Source: Oceanobacillus limi (GTDB lineage: Bacteria > Bacillota > Bacilli > Bacillales > Amphibacillaceae). From it: a DNA stretch of 64,000 nucleotides. Position 1 is the first letter of the stretch. Each line of letters begins with the position of its first letter. Below, in pieces: positions 35,543-44,500 of the stretch. The stretch is from positions 295,319-359,318 of the forward strand of contig NZ_FOHE01000001.1 of NCBI RefSeq assembly GCF_900111445.1. The letters are read 5' to 3'. Made by a program: the position numbers and the translations under genes. The notes below the pieces were generated by a model. The model had not been told where the DNA came from, did not search any database, and was given only the letters and a program-made list of their open reading frames with translations.

Positions 35543-35954
35543 TTATATCTTACCTACTCCATCATAAATAATCAAGTAGGAGCTTTGATGGATATAATTT
35601 ACAGATTTATCATCAAATTACGAGAATTATAGAGTTATAACGAGTATTTATGGCAATAATGGCATTTCTTGTTATTTATATACGTTAAATAATTCGTCTT
35701 CCGTAATAATCTGCTTATATCGTTGATTAGCGCATTTGATATAAATCGACATCTTCGATAATCTTATTAATGTTGCATTCATGATAAATTTCTTCGCGAT
35801 CATCTTTTTTCTTCTTCAATTTTTCACATGTCCAAACCATCTATTCAACATTTATATTATTCTTCTGTTTTAATGTCTTAATTATTTTGTGATCTGAAGT
35901 TTTATTATTCATGGAAATGCTACATAAGAAATTTAAAAAAAGGGAGAGGTCAAC
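35543..35954. other. Intergenic region with possible decayed coding traces
   Basis: About 410 bases before the importer operon. On the minus strand two short texts in different frames (ending IIEDVDLYQMR and, beyond it, QRYKQIITEDELFNVYK) look protein-like but have no ribosome binding site and stops between them. No repeat or RNA motif is recognised. Confidence 0.35.
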
Positions 35955-36953
35955 ATGAAAAAAATAGTTATTCTTTTAAGTGTCATGGTACTAGCTATTC
36001 TTGCAGCATGTAGCTCAGATTCAAGTGCAGACAAAGAACTTGAAACAATTATTTTAGCTGATGCTGGTTGGGATAGTGTTCGTGTTCATAATGGAATTGC
36101 TCAAACAATTATTGAAGAGGGTTTTGGTTATGAAACAGAAGTAACAGCAGGTTCAACTGCAGCAACCGTACAAGGGCACCGCGATGGAGATGTTCATGTC
36201 TACACCGAAATTTGGACAGATAATATTAAGGAAGTATATGAAGAAGCAATCGAAGAAGGCGACTTTGAAAAAGTATCTGTAAACTTTGATGACAATAACC
36301 AAGGACTATATGTTCCAACGTATGTTATTGAAGGAGATGAAGAACGCGGAATTGAACCAGTAGCTCCAGATTTAAGAACTGTGGAAGATTTAAAGGACTA
36401 TCCAGATGTTTTTGAAGATCCAGAAGACCCAGGTCGTGGGCGTATCATTAATGCTCCAAGTGGTTGGGCCGTTGCTGAGACAATTGACCAAAAATTTGAA
36501 GCATATGGTTTAGACGAAACAATGAATAATTTCATGCCTGGTTCTGATTCAGCAGCAGTTGCTGACTTAGTGGATGCATATGAAGCTGGAGAACCATGGG
36601 TTGGCTATTACTGGTCACCAACATTAGTAACAGCAAAATATGATCTAACGTTACTAGAAGAGCCGGAATATGATGAAGAAATTTGGAATGAAACAAGAGC
36701 TACAGAATTCCCACCAAACGATGTGGTTGTAACCGTTCATAAAGATTTTCCTGAGCAAGCACCAGATGTATATGAGTTCCTCGGTAACTATGAAACTAGT
36801 AGTGAACTAACCGAGGAAGCATTAGTATATATGGATGAAAATGATGCGGATCCAGAAGAGGCAGCTAAATGGTGGATGCAAGAACACGAAGATATTTGGA
36901 CGAGCTGGGTATCCGAAGATATCGCTGATAAAGTCAAAGATGCTCTAGAATAA
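35955..36953 (+). CDS. Glycine betaine-type ABC transporter, substrate-binding lipoprotein
   Basis: A 332-residue OpuAC-domain lipoprotein. The lipobox LAAC gives an acylated Cys19, followed by a Ser/Asp linker. Ligand-binding tryptophans and tyrosines are seen in ADAGWDSV, TEIWTDN and GYYWSPTLVTAKY. The OpuAC family binds quaternary amines such as glycine betaine, proline betaine or carnitine, outside the membrane. Here the gene leads the operon, unlike opuA where the ATPase gene is first. Acidic composition (many D and E) fits a salt-tolerant organism. ATG 35955 follows AGGGAGAGG. Confidence 0.9.
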   Translation: MKKIVILLSVMVLAILAACSSDSSADKELETIILADAGWDSVRVHNGIAQTIIEEGFGYETEVTAGSTAATVQGHRDGDVHVYTEIWTDNIKEVYEEAIEEGDFEKVSVNFDDNNQGLYVPTYVIEGDEERGIEPVAPDLRTVEDLKDYPDVFEDPEDPGRGRIINAPSGWAVAETIDQKFEAYGLDETMNNFMPGSDSAAVADLVDAYEAGEPWVGYYWSPTLVTAKYDLTLLEEPEYDEEIWNETRATEFPPNDVVVTVHKDFPEQAPDVYEFLGNYETSSELTEEALVYMDENDADPEEAAKWWMQEHEDIWTSWVSEDIADKVKDALE

Positions 36954-36958
36954 TATGA

Positions 36959-36992
36959 AGAGCAGCTGGCCGCTTGGTTGGCTGCTTTTTCT
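36959..36992 (+). terminator. Hairpin terminator inside the importer operon
   Basis: AGCAGC and GCTGCT with inner GGCC/GGTT pairing, then TTTTTCTTTCC. It lies between the binding-protein gene and the permease gene and would raise the amount of binding protein over the membrane parts. Confidence 0.7.
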
Positions 36993-37100
36993 TTCCTCAG
37001 GAAGGGAATTCAGTAATTCCTTTTCCCTCTAATATTAATCCAAAAACTTCTTAAAAAAATGTAAAAGAGAGGTGTAAAGGCTGCAACAAGCAGTCTATCT

Positions 37101-37958
37101 ATGGGAAACTTTCCAGATATAACAACCAAAATAGGGGATTACGTTGATAGTCTCGTTGATTTCTTAGATACAACATTTGAAGGTTTTTTTAATCTTATCT
37201 TTTTTATCTCATCTCGTACGATTAATGGTATCGAAGAATTACTTATTTGGATGCCTTGGTGGTTCTTCATCTTATTAATTGTTTTATTAGGATGGTATTT
37301 CAAATCGATCTTTTCCGGGATACTATACGGATTTTTTATCTTTTTGATAGGAACGTTTGGTTTATGGGAAGATATGATGACCACAATTGCAATTATTTTA
37401 ACAGCCGTTATTATATGTTTGATCCTAGGTATTCCAATAGGAGTATGGATGGCATTTAGCAAAGGATTTTCAACGGTTATGCGTCCCCTGCTTGATGCGA
37501 TGCAAACCATGCCGAGTTTCGTATACTTGATTCCAGCTATTTTCTTCTTCGGATTAGGAAATGTATCCGCGATATTTGCGACATTAATCTACGCATTACC
37601 TCCTGTTATTCGTTTAACAGAACTTGCGATCAGAGGTGTTGACAAAGAGGTTATTGAATCCGCTCAGAGCTTTGGATCATCTAGATGGCAAATGCTTAAA
37701 AAAGTACAACTCCCACAAGCTTTACCGACGATTATGGCTGGGGTTAACCAGACGACCATGATGGCATTGGCGATGGTTGTTATTGCGTCAATGGTTGGTG
37801 CGCAAGGTCTTGGTGAACAAGTACTTGTTGCGATTAACCGAATCGATATTTCATTAGGTTTTGAAGCAGGAATTAGTATCGTATTTCTAGCTATTATAAT
37901 CGATCGTATTACAAATGGTGTTGCTGGCAAATTCCAAAAGCATAGGGGGGTAAGCTAA
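37101..37958 (+). CDS. Glycine betaine-type ABC transporter permease
   Basis: A 285-residue ABC permease with about six helices. The ABC-contacting EAA loop reads ESAQSFGSSRWQMLKKVQLPQALPTIMAGVNQ, and DAMQTMPSFVYLIPAIFFFG is a hallmark of the OpuAB/ProW group. It forms the channel with the ATPase encoded next. Start ATG 37101 is not closely served by a ribosome binding site; AGAGAGGTG lies about 30 bases upstream. Its stop overlaps the ATPase start by one base. Confidence 0.92.
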   Translation: MGNFPDITTKIGDYVDSLVDFLDTTFEGFFNLIFFISSRTINGIEELLIWMPWWFFILLIVLLGWYFKSIFSGILYGFFIFLIGTFGLWEDMMTTIAIILTAVIICLILGIPIGVWMAFSKGFSTVMRPLLDAMQTMPSFVYLIPAIFFFGLGNVSAIFATLIYALPPVIRLTELAIRGVDKEVIESAQSFGSSRWQMLKKVQLPQALPTIMAGVNQTTMMALAMVVIASMVGAQGLGEQVLVAINRIDISLGFEAGISIVFLAIIIDRITNGVAGKFQKHRGVS

Positions 37959-39166
37959 TGTCGACTAAAATTAAACTTGAACATGTCTCCAAAATTTTTG
38001 GCCCAAAACCGAAATCGGTAATCCCTATGATAAAAGAGGGAAAGTCAAAAGATGAAATATTAGCGGAAACAAACCATACGGTTGGTGTATATGATGCGTC
38101 ATTAGATATCAAAAAAGGTGAAGTATTCGTTATCATGGGTCTTTCAGGTAGTGGTAAATCGACCCTTATTCGTTGTTTCAACCTGCTAAATAAACCAACT
38201 ACTGGTTCAATTTACATTGATGATCAAGATATTGTAACTTCCAATAAGGAACAACTTAAGAAGATTAGGCAAGACAAAATTGCGATGGTCTTTCAACATT
38301 TCGGTTTATTTAGTCATCGTACGATTCTTGCAAATGTCGAATATGGCTTAGAGATTAAAAATATTCCAAAAGAAGAACGCAGGGAATTAGCCATGAAGAA
38401 TATTGAAATAGTTGGGTTAAAAGGATATGAGGATAAATATCCCGATGAATTATCTGGCGGAATGCAGCAACGTGTTGGTCTTGCTAGAGCACTTGCAAAT
38501 GATCCAGATATCCTCTTGATGGACGAACCGTTTAGTGCGCTTGACCCACTTATTCGACGAGAGATGCAATTAGAGCTGTTAGACATTCAAGAAAGATTAC
38601 AAAAAACTATTATCTTTATTACACATGATGTCAATGAAGCATTCAAAATTGGTGACCGAGTCGCTGTTATGAAAGATGGTCATGTTGTTCAAGTAGGAAC
38701 TCCAGAAGAAATCATCGAAGAACCAGCGAATGATTATATCACGGATTTTATTAAAGATATAGACCGTTCCAAGGTCTTCCAAGCAGAGCATATCATGATT
38801 AAGCCAAATGCATTGGTTTCTATGAAGGATGGAATCAATGTTGCTATTAAGGAAATGAAGGATAATGGGATCTCTTCTGTATTTGTTGTAGACCGGAGTC
38901 GACATGTAAGAGGAATCGTAACGATTGATGATGCCATTTCAGCTGTGAAGGAGAAGAAGACGCTTGAAGATATTCTTCGTGATGATTTCTCCATTGTGAA
39001 GAAAGAGGAATATATTAACGATATTATTCCAAAAGCATTAGAATCGAAATATCCGCTAGCAGTTGTTAATGACGAAGAAAAGCTTGTTGGATTTATTTTA
39101 CGTGTGCATGTATTGTCAGGTTTAGTATCTGAAGATGTACAAGAAAGTGATGAATATTATATATAA
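37958..39166 (+). CDS. Glycine betaine-type ABC transporter ATPase with CBS domains
   Basis: A 402-residue OpuAA/ProV-type ATPase. Walker A is GLSGSGKST, the signature ELSGGMQQRVGLARAL and Walker B LLMDEPFSALD. An N-terminal 40-residue extension (FGPKPKSVIPM) is typical of this group. The C-terminal 120 residues are a CBS pair (about 280-395) that in the related OpuA of Lactococcus senses ionic strength and gates transport. ATG 37958 overlaps the permease stop. A terminator follows. Confidence 0.94.
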   Translation: MSTKIKLEHVSKIFGPKPKSVIPMIKEGKSKDEILAETNHTVGVYDASLDIKKGEVFVIMGLSGSGKSTLIRCFNLLNKPTTGSIYIDDQDIVTSNKEQLKKIRQDKIAMVFQHFGLFSHRTILANVEYGLEIKNIPKEERRELAMKNIEIVGLKGYEDKYPDELSGGMQQRVGLARALANDPDILLMDEPFSALDPLIRREMQLELLDIQERLQKTIIFITHDVNEAFKIGDRVAVMKDGHVVQVGTPEEIIEEPANDYITDFIKDIDRSKVFQAEHIMIKPNALVSMKDGINVAIKEMKDNGISSVFVVDRSRHVRGIVTIDDAISAVKEKKTLEDILRDDFSIVKKEEYINDIIPKALESKYPLAVVNDEEKLVGFILRVHVLSGLVSEDVQESDEYYI

Positions 39167-39170
39167 AGGA

Positions 39171-39199
39171 AAAAACTGACCATAAGGTGGTCAGTTTTT
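39171..39199. terminator. Bidirectional terminator between importer and germination operons
   Basis: AAAAACTGACCA and TGGTCAGTTTTT form a 12-bp stem with A and T runs on both sides. It overlaps the stop of the gerC-type gene. Confidence 0.9.
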
Positions 39200-40331
39200 A
39201 TTTATCTACGGTGCCATGACGAATGACTTTTGCATTCACATTAAACTCCACTTTAATATCAGGAAAAATCTTGTGCCATTCTTTTACTCCTAGTTTTCCA
39301 TCGGGTTGATTAATCCGATAGATGATACCAAAGCCAAAAGGATCGGATCCCATCTCTTGTAACTGGGAAAAAATTTGATCATAGCGCGATGTTATTGCTT
39401 TCTGAACTTGCTTTTCTAATTTTTTAACCGCATCAGGCGTACCTAAGTCAATGGATTGAGACGTTTCTAATAAGTTTAAATCAATGGTAATATTAGCGGT
39501 GAAGGATAATTTGTCATCCTTTTTTTGAATGATTTTTCCTTTACCGTATTCAATGTTATAAGCTGTATTAAACTTGTCCTCTTCTGGTTCCTGATCAAGT
39601 ATATCTTTTAAAGGCTCTGTGGGTAGTTCTAACTCGAAGAATCTTCCTTGAATACTTTTTTCCATTAAATTAAATAATTCCATTTCTTTAATGGAGACCT
39701 CACCAACGTAGGAATCTTCCTTGAAAATGCCGATCGAGGTAATCTCAGGAACATCAGAATCCCCTATCGAGAAGATTGGTAAGATTGCATCTTTACCACC
39801 AAGGTTTATGGTACTTAAAAACTCTTGCAGCGATACCTTGGGAAAGTGATGATCTTGAGCGTTTTCTTCAATAAGACCTTGTAAATATTGGCCAATATTG
39901 TTGGAAACTTTGGCTTCATCAGTCATCATGATTTCCTTCGCTTTCGAACGACTTAATGCAAGGTACATTGCATCCGGGATATTTGCATCACGACGTAACG
40001 TGTCAAGGTATGGAGATAGTCCTTTTTCTGCAACTTCTACACTATATAAATCTAATTGTAATTTTCCAGGTACAAGCTTGTAATTGGATTCCTTACTTGC
40101 ATGGATAACAGTTCCTTTAACCGTGTCTCCTTTACCGGAAACAATCTTGGTGAATTTTTGTGATTGTGCTTCAAATTGAAAGATGGACATGGTGGATTCG
40201 ATTTTTCCATCTTCTAATACATCTACGCCTCTCGTATGGATGATACCTAGTTTCTCTAAATGTTGTGCTTCAATACATCCAGGTAGTATTAGTAACATGA
40301 TGGCCATTATGAAAAAAGGAATCCGATTCAT
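39198..40331 (-). CDS. Ger(x)C family spore germination lipoprotein (C subunit)
   Basis: A 377-residue germinant-receptor C subunit. The signal peptide ends in LPGC (lipobox, Cys19). GIIHTRGVDVLEDGKI, EIMMTDEAKVSNNIGQYL and the C-terminal domain III (GSDPFGFGIIYR) are typical of GerAC-type proteins. It sits in the forespore inner membrane and with the A and B subunits responds to germinants. Its ATG overlaps the B gene stop (ATGA), so translation is coupled. Confidence 0.9.
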   Translation of the reverse strand: MNRIPFFIMAIMLLILPGCIEAQHLEKLGIIHTRGVDVLEDGKIESTMSIFQFEAQSQKFTKIVSGKGDTVKGTVIHASKESNYKLVPGKLQLDLYSVEVAEKGLSPYLDTLRRDANIPDAMYLALSRSKAKEIMMTDEAKVSNNIGQYLQGLIEENAQDHHFPKVSLQEFLSTINLGGKDAILPIFSIGDSDVPEITSIGIFKEDSYVGEVSIKEMELFNLMEKSIQGRFFELELPTEPLKDILDQEPEEDKFNTAYNIEYGKGKIIQKKDDKLSFTANITIDLNLLETSQSIDLGTPDAVKKLEKQVQKAITSRYDQIFSQLQEMGSDPFGFGIIYRINQPDGKLGVKEWHKIFPDIKVEFNVNAKVIRHGTVDK

Positions 40332-41443
40332 GTTGACGCACTTCCTTTACGCTTTCTCCATTTCTTTTTAATCCAAACCAATGGAAGGAGGAGTAGTGGG
40401 TAAACAAAAACAATCCAAAAACTAACCTTAGCAACAAAGTCGGTAAAAGTCGTAATATGGTGCTCATACTTAACAATACTGACTATGACTAACAAGAACA
40501 ATGAAACAACATAGAGGGACACACGTTGTGGAACCTTGTACAGTCGTTTTATTCCATACGTGACCCCCCACATGAGAATGACTAAATTAGGTAGAATAAC
40601 CATAACCCATTCCACGATTACGATATAGTCTAGACGTTCGAAAAACGTTAAAGAGACACTTTTGAATAAAAGTAATACAGACCAATCGACATTTTTTAAT
40701 GAATTGGGACTGAAATATCCGATAGAAATAACCGTAGTTACAAGGATTAACAAAGTTGTAAAAGCTATTCCAAGAAATACAGGAAGTTTTGCGTTTTTTT
40801 TGTTCTGAATAAATGGATAAACTAGAAAAAGAATCTCAAAGCCAGATACCGTGTATGTAGTTGCTCGAGATCCTTTGAGCAATTCTGGAATGGAGGCTTG
40901 GAACATGGGCCTTAAGTTTGTCCACTCCATTCTTGTAATTGGATCATAGAGTAAAAATATTAACCAGAAAGATAAGAAAAAAAATAAGAACATGGCACCA
41001 ACGACGACCCTAAAACCGCCTAATACCGTATAGATGGTCAGCGATAGTAAAACTAACCCGAGTGCTATATTGGGAAAAGTATTGTATAGGAAAATATTTA
41101 CGACTTCACTGTATGTAAGCATGATGGACAATAAACTTGCCGTAAAGTGTAAAATATAGATTGTACCGAGAATCGTACCAATCCACTTTCCGAAAACATC
41201 AAATTGAATACCGAAAATATCTGCATTTTTATATTGCTTGAGAATTGCAAACATCACCAAGACAATTATGGACATAAATACGAATGTGAGAAGAATGGAG
41301 ACCCAAGCATCTTGTTCGGCTTCCAGGAAAATAAATTTTGGAGCCCCCATGATTCCTACGCCAACTTGAATCCCCACAATAATGTAAAATAAATAAAATG
41401 CTTGTATTTGGACGCTGGCTTTCGTTTTTACATTTACATCCAT
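40328..41443 (-). CDS. GerB-type spore germination permease (B subunit)
   Basis: A 371-residue membrane protein of the amino acid/polyamine/organocation superfamily with about ten helices; GIQVGVGIMGAPKFIF at the first helix and PLVWIKKKWRKR at the end are typical of endospore germination permeases. It is the likely germinant-binding subunit; the germinant is unknown. ATG 41443 follows GTAGGTGA. The gene lies eight bases after the A gene and overlaps the C gene. Confidence 0.9.
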   Translation of the reverse strand: MDVNVKTKASVQIQAFYLFYIIVGIQVGVGIMGAPKFIFLEAEQDAWVSILLTFVFMSIIVLVMFAILKQYKNADIFGIQFDVFGKWIGTILGTIYILHFTASLLSIMLTYSEVVNIFLYNTFPNIALGLVLLSLTIYTVLGGFRVVVGAMFLFFFLSFWLIFLLYDPITRMEWTNLRPMFQASIPELLKGSRATTYTVSGFEILFLVYPFIQNKKNAKLPVFLGIAFTTLLILVTTVISIGYFSPNSLKNVDWSVLLLFKSVSLTFFERLDYIVIVEWVMVILPNLVILMWGVTYGIKRLYKVPQRVSLYVVSLFLLVIVSIVKYEHHITTFTDFVAKVSFWIVFVYPLLLLPLVWIKKKWRKRKGSAST

Positions 41444-41451
41444 ATCGTCAC

Positions 41452-42963
41452 CTACTCATCAATATCACGCTTTTTTGTTGCGTCTTTTTTATTAAACCGA
41501 ATTAAATCCTTTGGCTTATACGCTTTTGCTCTCTTATTTGTAAAGTTAAATGGCGTACGGTAGAAAACTTTGTTAAAATCTTCCAAACGTAATGGGTATA
41601 GAGGCACTAAATATGGTCTACCTAACGACTTTAGTCGTAATAAATGGATAATAAGTAGGGATAAACCAAACATGATCCCTAAAAACCCTAAAAATCCAGC
41701 GAGCAAGATTAGTGGAAAACGGATTAACCGTATGGTTGTTCCTAGCAAGTAGCTCGGTACCGTAAAGGATGACAGAGCGCTCATCGCGACAACAATTATT
41801 AAAATGTTGCTTGTTAGTCCTGCTTCTACGGCAGCTTGCCCAATAACAATACCACCAACAATACCCATTGTTTGCCCTACTTTTGTTGGTAACCTCGCAC
41901 CTGCTTCTCGTAATAGTTCAAGTAAAAATTCTAAAATTAAGGCTTCTATTAAAGGTGGAAAAGGAACCGCAGCCCTTGATTGCCCTATGGTGATTAATAT
42001 TTCCGTAGGGATAATTGTATATTGGAAAGAAACTGCCGCTACATACATTGGGGTAACAATTATAGAAAAGGCCATGGCAAAAAAACGTAATAATCGTAAA
42101 AATGTACCTGCTTGCCATCTCATATAAAGGTCTTCGGTAGACTCCAAAAAGCTAAATAAAGTTGATGGCGTCAGAAAACCAGATGGGCTATTCTCGACTA
42201 AGATCCCAACTTTCCCTTTTTTTATTGAATAGGTAAACCGATCAGGAAGCTCCGTGTGATCGAATTGAGGAAAAAGATTGTATTGGGAATCCTCTAAATA
42301 CTGCTTTAAAACGACACTATCTTCTATCTCATCAACATCCAGCTCTTTCAGTCGTTGCCGAAGTGTGTTTACATCTTCCTCATTCGCAATGGACTTCATA
42401 TAGACTATCCGCACATCATGTGGCATTGTTTTCCCTATTTTAACTTCTTCTAAGACGAGATCCGTTGATTTGATTCTCCACCGAACAATATTCAAGTTGG
42501 TTGCTAATGACTCGGTAAAGGAAATTTTAGGGCCAAGTACTAAGGATTCCGTCTCGGCTTTTTCCAACGAACGACTTTCTTTATGTAAAAGCAAATAGGT
42601 AAGACTTTCGTTCTCTCCTTCTACATAGATAATCACTTCTCCGATGACAAGTCTCTTTAGAATTTCATCTAGGGAGGAAATCTTCGTAGCTGAGTTTAAT
42701 GGGATCTCATTTACAATGGAATCATTTGACCATTCCTTTTCCATGTTTAACAAGGGGCCTAACAATGATTCTTGTAACTTTTGTACATCAACTTGATAAT
42801 CAATAAAAAATATAGCTACTTTTCTTCCTTGTTGTTCATATGTTGAAAATTTTATATCTGGATTGTTTTCAAATTTACTACTAATAACCTTTTCTAGTTC
42901 ATCTATATTAAGTGGGAAAATGGTATCTCCAGATTTATCCTTGGTTTTATTTCTTTTTCTCAT
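41452..42963 (-). CDS. GerA-type spore germination protein (A subunit)
   Basis: A 503-residue subunit with a large N-terminal hydrophilic domain (residues 1-270) and about five C-terminal membrane helices. KGKVGILVENSPSGFLTPSTLF and the AVPFPPLIEALILEFLLELLREAGARLP stretch (about 350-375) are the GerA-family core. In germinant receptors of bacilli the A subunits oligomerise to a ring with an ion channel. ATG follows CGGAGG. A sigma-G promoter lies about 35 bases upstream, as expected for forespore expression. Confidence 0.92.
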   Translation of the reverse strand: MRKRNKTKDKSGDTIFPLNIDELEKVISSKFENNPDIKFSTYEQQGRKVAIFFIDYQVDVQKLQESLLGPLLNMEKEWSNDSIVNEIPLNSATKISSLDEILKRLVIGEVIIYVEGENESLTYLLLHKESRSLEKAETESLVLGPKISFTESLATNLNIVRWRIKSTDLVLEEVKIGKTMPHDVRIVYMKSIANEEDVNTLRQRLKELDVDEIEDSVVLKQYLEDSQYNLFPQFDHTELPDRFTYSIKKGKVGILVENSPSGFLTPSTLFSFLESTEDLYMRWQAGTFLRLLRFFAMAFSIIVTPMYVAAVSFQYTIIPTEILITIGQSRAAVPFPPLIEALILEFLLELLREAGARLPTKVGQTMGIVGGIVIGQAAVEAGLTSNILIIVVAMSALSSFTVPSYLLGTTIRLIRFPLILLAGFLGFLGIMFGLSLLIIHLLRLKSLGRPYLVPLYPLRLEDFNKVFYRTPFNFTNKRAKAYKPKDLIRFNKKDATKKRDIDE

Positions 42964-42995
42964 TTATAACCTCCGAAAACGACAACTAATAGTGG

Positions 42996-43024
42996 TAGTA
43001 TGTGTAGAAAATATAAACCTATGA
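42996..43024 (-). promoter_or_regulatory. Sigma-G promoter of the gerA-type operon
   Basis: On the minus strand TCATA (43024-43020), 17-base spacer, CATACTA (43002-42996). The -10 matches the sigma-G consensus CATnnTA fully and the -35 matches four of five bases of GHATR. Confidence 0.65.
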
Positions 43025-43049
43025 AAGAATGGGAGGATTTCGTTGAAAT

Positions 43050-43084
43050 AAAAAAGATGACTCCGGCTATTGGAATCATCTTCT
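43050..43084 (-). terminator. Terminator after the carbonic anhydrase gene
   Basis: Minus strand GATGATTCC, loop AATAGCC, GGAGTCATC (one mismatch), followed by TTTTTTATTT. Confidence 0.75.
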
Positions 43085-43160
43085 TTCTTTTCTTAAATTA
43101 AGAAAGCGAAATTCAGATCTTATTGAGCTCATTTCAAGAATGGCGCTTGCGCTTTTGGTC

Positions 43161-43715
43161 TTAATCTTCTCTTGTTACAACGTCTACTTTACCTGTGGCA
43201 GGATCAATTACGAGACCATGTACTTTGACATAGTCAGGAAGTAAAGGATGGTTACGAATGATATTTACACTTTGCATAACCGATTCCTCAACTGTTTCGA
43301 ATCCATGAAATTCCTGATGGAAGTCGATACCTGCACTTTTAAGGTTTTGGATGACATCTTCCTTTATTCCTTTTTCAATCATTTCTTCAGTTAGTGCATC
43401 CGGGTCAATGCGGGACATTCCGCAATCATGGTGTCCAATTACGGTTACCTCTTCGGCTTTTAAGGCATAGACTGCTACAAGAATACTTTTTGCTATACTG
43501 TCAAATGGCTTACGGATGATTGCTCCCGCGTTTTTAAGCATTTTGACATCTCCATTTTGGATGTTCAGTGCTTTTGGTAACAATTCAACTAAGCGGGATT
43601 CCATGCAAGTAAAAACAACCATTCGCTTATTTGGAATACTGTCTGTTGTGTACTGTTCATATTCTTTTCCAGCTACAAACTGTTCATTGAATTCTAGCAT
43701 TTCGTCTAAACGCAT
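43161..43715 (-). CDS. Beta-class carbonic anhydrase (YtiB-like)
   Basis: A 184-residue beta-carbonic anhydrase. The zinc ligands are the Cys in FTCMESR (with the paired Asp position replaced by Glu in C-M-E-S-R) and the His and Cys in GHHDCGM. It hydrates CO2 to bicarbonate, supplying carboxylations. The size and motifs match the YtiB group of bacilli. ATG follows GTAGGGAGTTG. Single-gene unit. Confidence 0.9.
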   Translation of the reverse strand: MRLDEMLEFNEQFVAGKEYEQYTTDSIPNKRMVVFTCMESRLVELLPKALNIQNGDVKMLKNAGAIIRKPFDSIAKSILVAVYALKAEEVTVIGHHDCGMSRIDPDALTEEMIEKGIKEDVIQNLKSAGIDFHQEFHGFETVEESVMQSVNIIRNHPLLPDYVKVHGLVIDPATGKVDVVTRED

Positions 43716-44258
43716 TTCTTCAACTCCCTACAGAGAATTAGTGATCAAGGTTCTTTTAATAACGAAAGCTGCTTATAGTTATATTGTGCGACGTAACGAA
43801 AGCATTCTGCTGATGGTCGAAATGTAAATCCGTCAGTTGGGTTCTTCTTAAAACCATTGGCTCCAAATAGCGGAATGAGAATCTTCATCAAACACGAAGC
43901 GGAAGCTCATTCCGCTAAATGGCCGAATTAATTCGTCAGGAGCGTGGTTTAGGATCCTCTTTCCTTTATTCACTAATTTCAAGCACAATTTTCACCGATT
44001 TATAACTAATAGCGGAATGAGGATTCACATACTACCAATATGAACGGTTTATTGGTCATTTAACGGAATCACAATCATCATCAAAAACGAACCGACTCCC
44101 AACAGCGGGAATCAAGTTGCTATTACGTCGTAGTTTATGATATAAGCACTCGTCTTTGAAAGAACAACCTATACTAAAAATATAGCAATTTTTGCTGGAG
44201 AAACAAAACGTTTTCACTTTAAGTTGCTAAACACGATTAAAAATTTTCAAAAAAACAG
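43716..44258. other. Repeat-rich intergenic region
   Basis: 540 bases without a supported gene. It contains copy B of the dispersed repeat (43785-43955), and a third partial and degraded unit at about 44010-44110 that begins AGCGGAATGAGGATTC and contains CATCATCAAAAACGA. Confidence 0.55.
43785..43955. repeat. Dispersed intergenic repeat, copy B
   Basis: Matches 28698-28865. AGCGGAATGAG (43869-43879) pairs with CTCATTCCGCT (43906-43916) over 11 bp; the segments CTCATTCCGCTAAATGGCC and CTGCTGATGG are the same as in copy A. Arms differ by compensating changes outside the core. Confidence 0.75.
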
Positions 44259-44287
44259 TTGACTAGAAATATTCTTAATAATATAAT
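44259..44287 (+). promoter_or_regulatory. Strong sigma-A promoter of the bmr operon
   Basis: TTGACT (44259-44264), exactly 17 bases, TATAAT (44282-44287). Start near 44294; the leader of nearly 290 bases holds a peptide gene and two terminators. Confidence 0.85.
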
Positions 44288-44326
44288 TGTTGAGAATCAA
44301 AATTAATCGAAAGGGAGGTTGCAGCA

Positions 44327-44395
44327 ATGTTAAACCAAATTATTATCAAAAAAACGAACTTCATATCGCTTGTGACCTTCATAAAAGAAGTATAG
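44327..44395 (+). CDS. 22-residue leader peptide (BmrB-like)
   Basis: ATG 44327 is preceded by AAGGGAGG, seven bases away, and gives MLNQIIIKKTNFISLVTFIK-EV before TAG. The bases GTGACCTT (44372-44379), codons 16-18 of the peptide, are complementary to AAGGTCAC (44429-44436), the first arm of the terminator that follows. Where the ribosome stands on this small gene will therefore decide which hairpin forms. In B. subtilis bmrB is the leader peptide gene of bmrCD with this very role; the sequence here is much shorter and not obviously homologous, so the name is by position and mechanism. Confidence 0.7.
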   Translation: MLNQIIIKKTNFISLVTFIKEV

Positions 44396-44427
44396 ATATT
44401 AGGTATTGTACATAATATTTGTCTTGG

Positions 44428-44456
44428 AAAGGTCACGTCGTTTTGTGGCCTTTTTG
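44428..44456 (+). terminator. Attenuator terminator 1 of the bmr operon
   Basis: AAGGTCAC (44429-44436), loop GTCGTTTT, GTGGCCTT (44445-44452; one G-T pair) and TTTTTG. The alternative partner of the first arm is GTGACCTT inside the leader peptide gene, which forms an 8-bp antiterminator. Confidence 0.8.
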
Positions 44457-44500
44457 TGCTTATAGGGATAGTAGTATTCTCTTTACATCCATCCGTACCA

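Noticed and set aside
35600..35850. Two protein-like minus-strand fragments upstream of the importer operon
   Set aside because: Short, in different frames, without ribosome binding sites; not enough to call a pseudogene.
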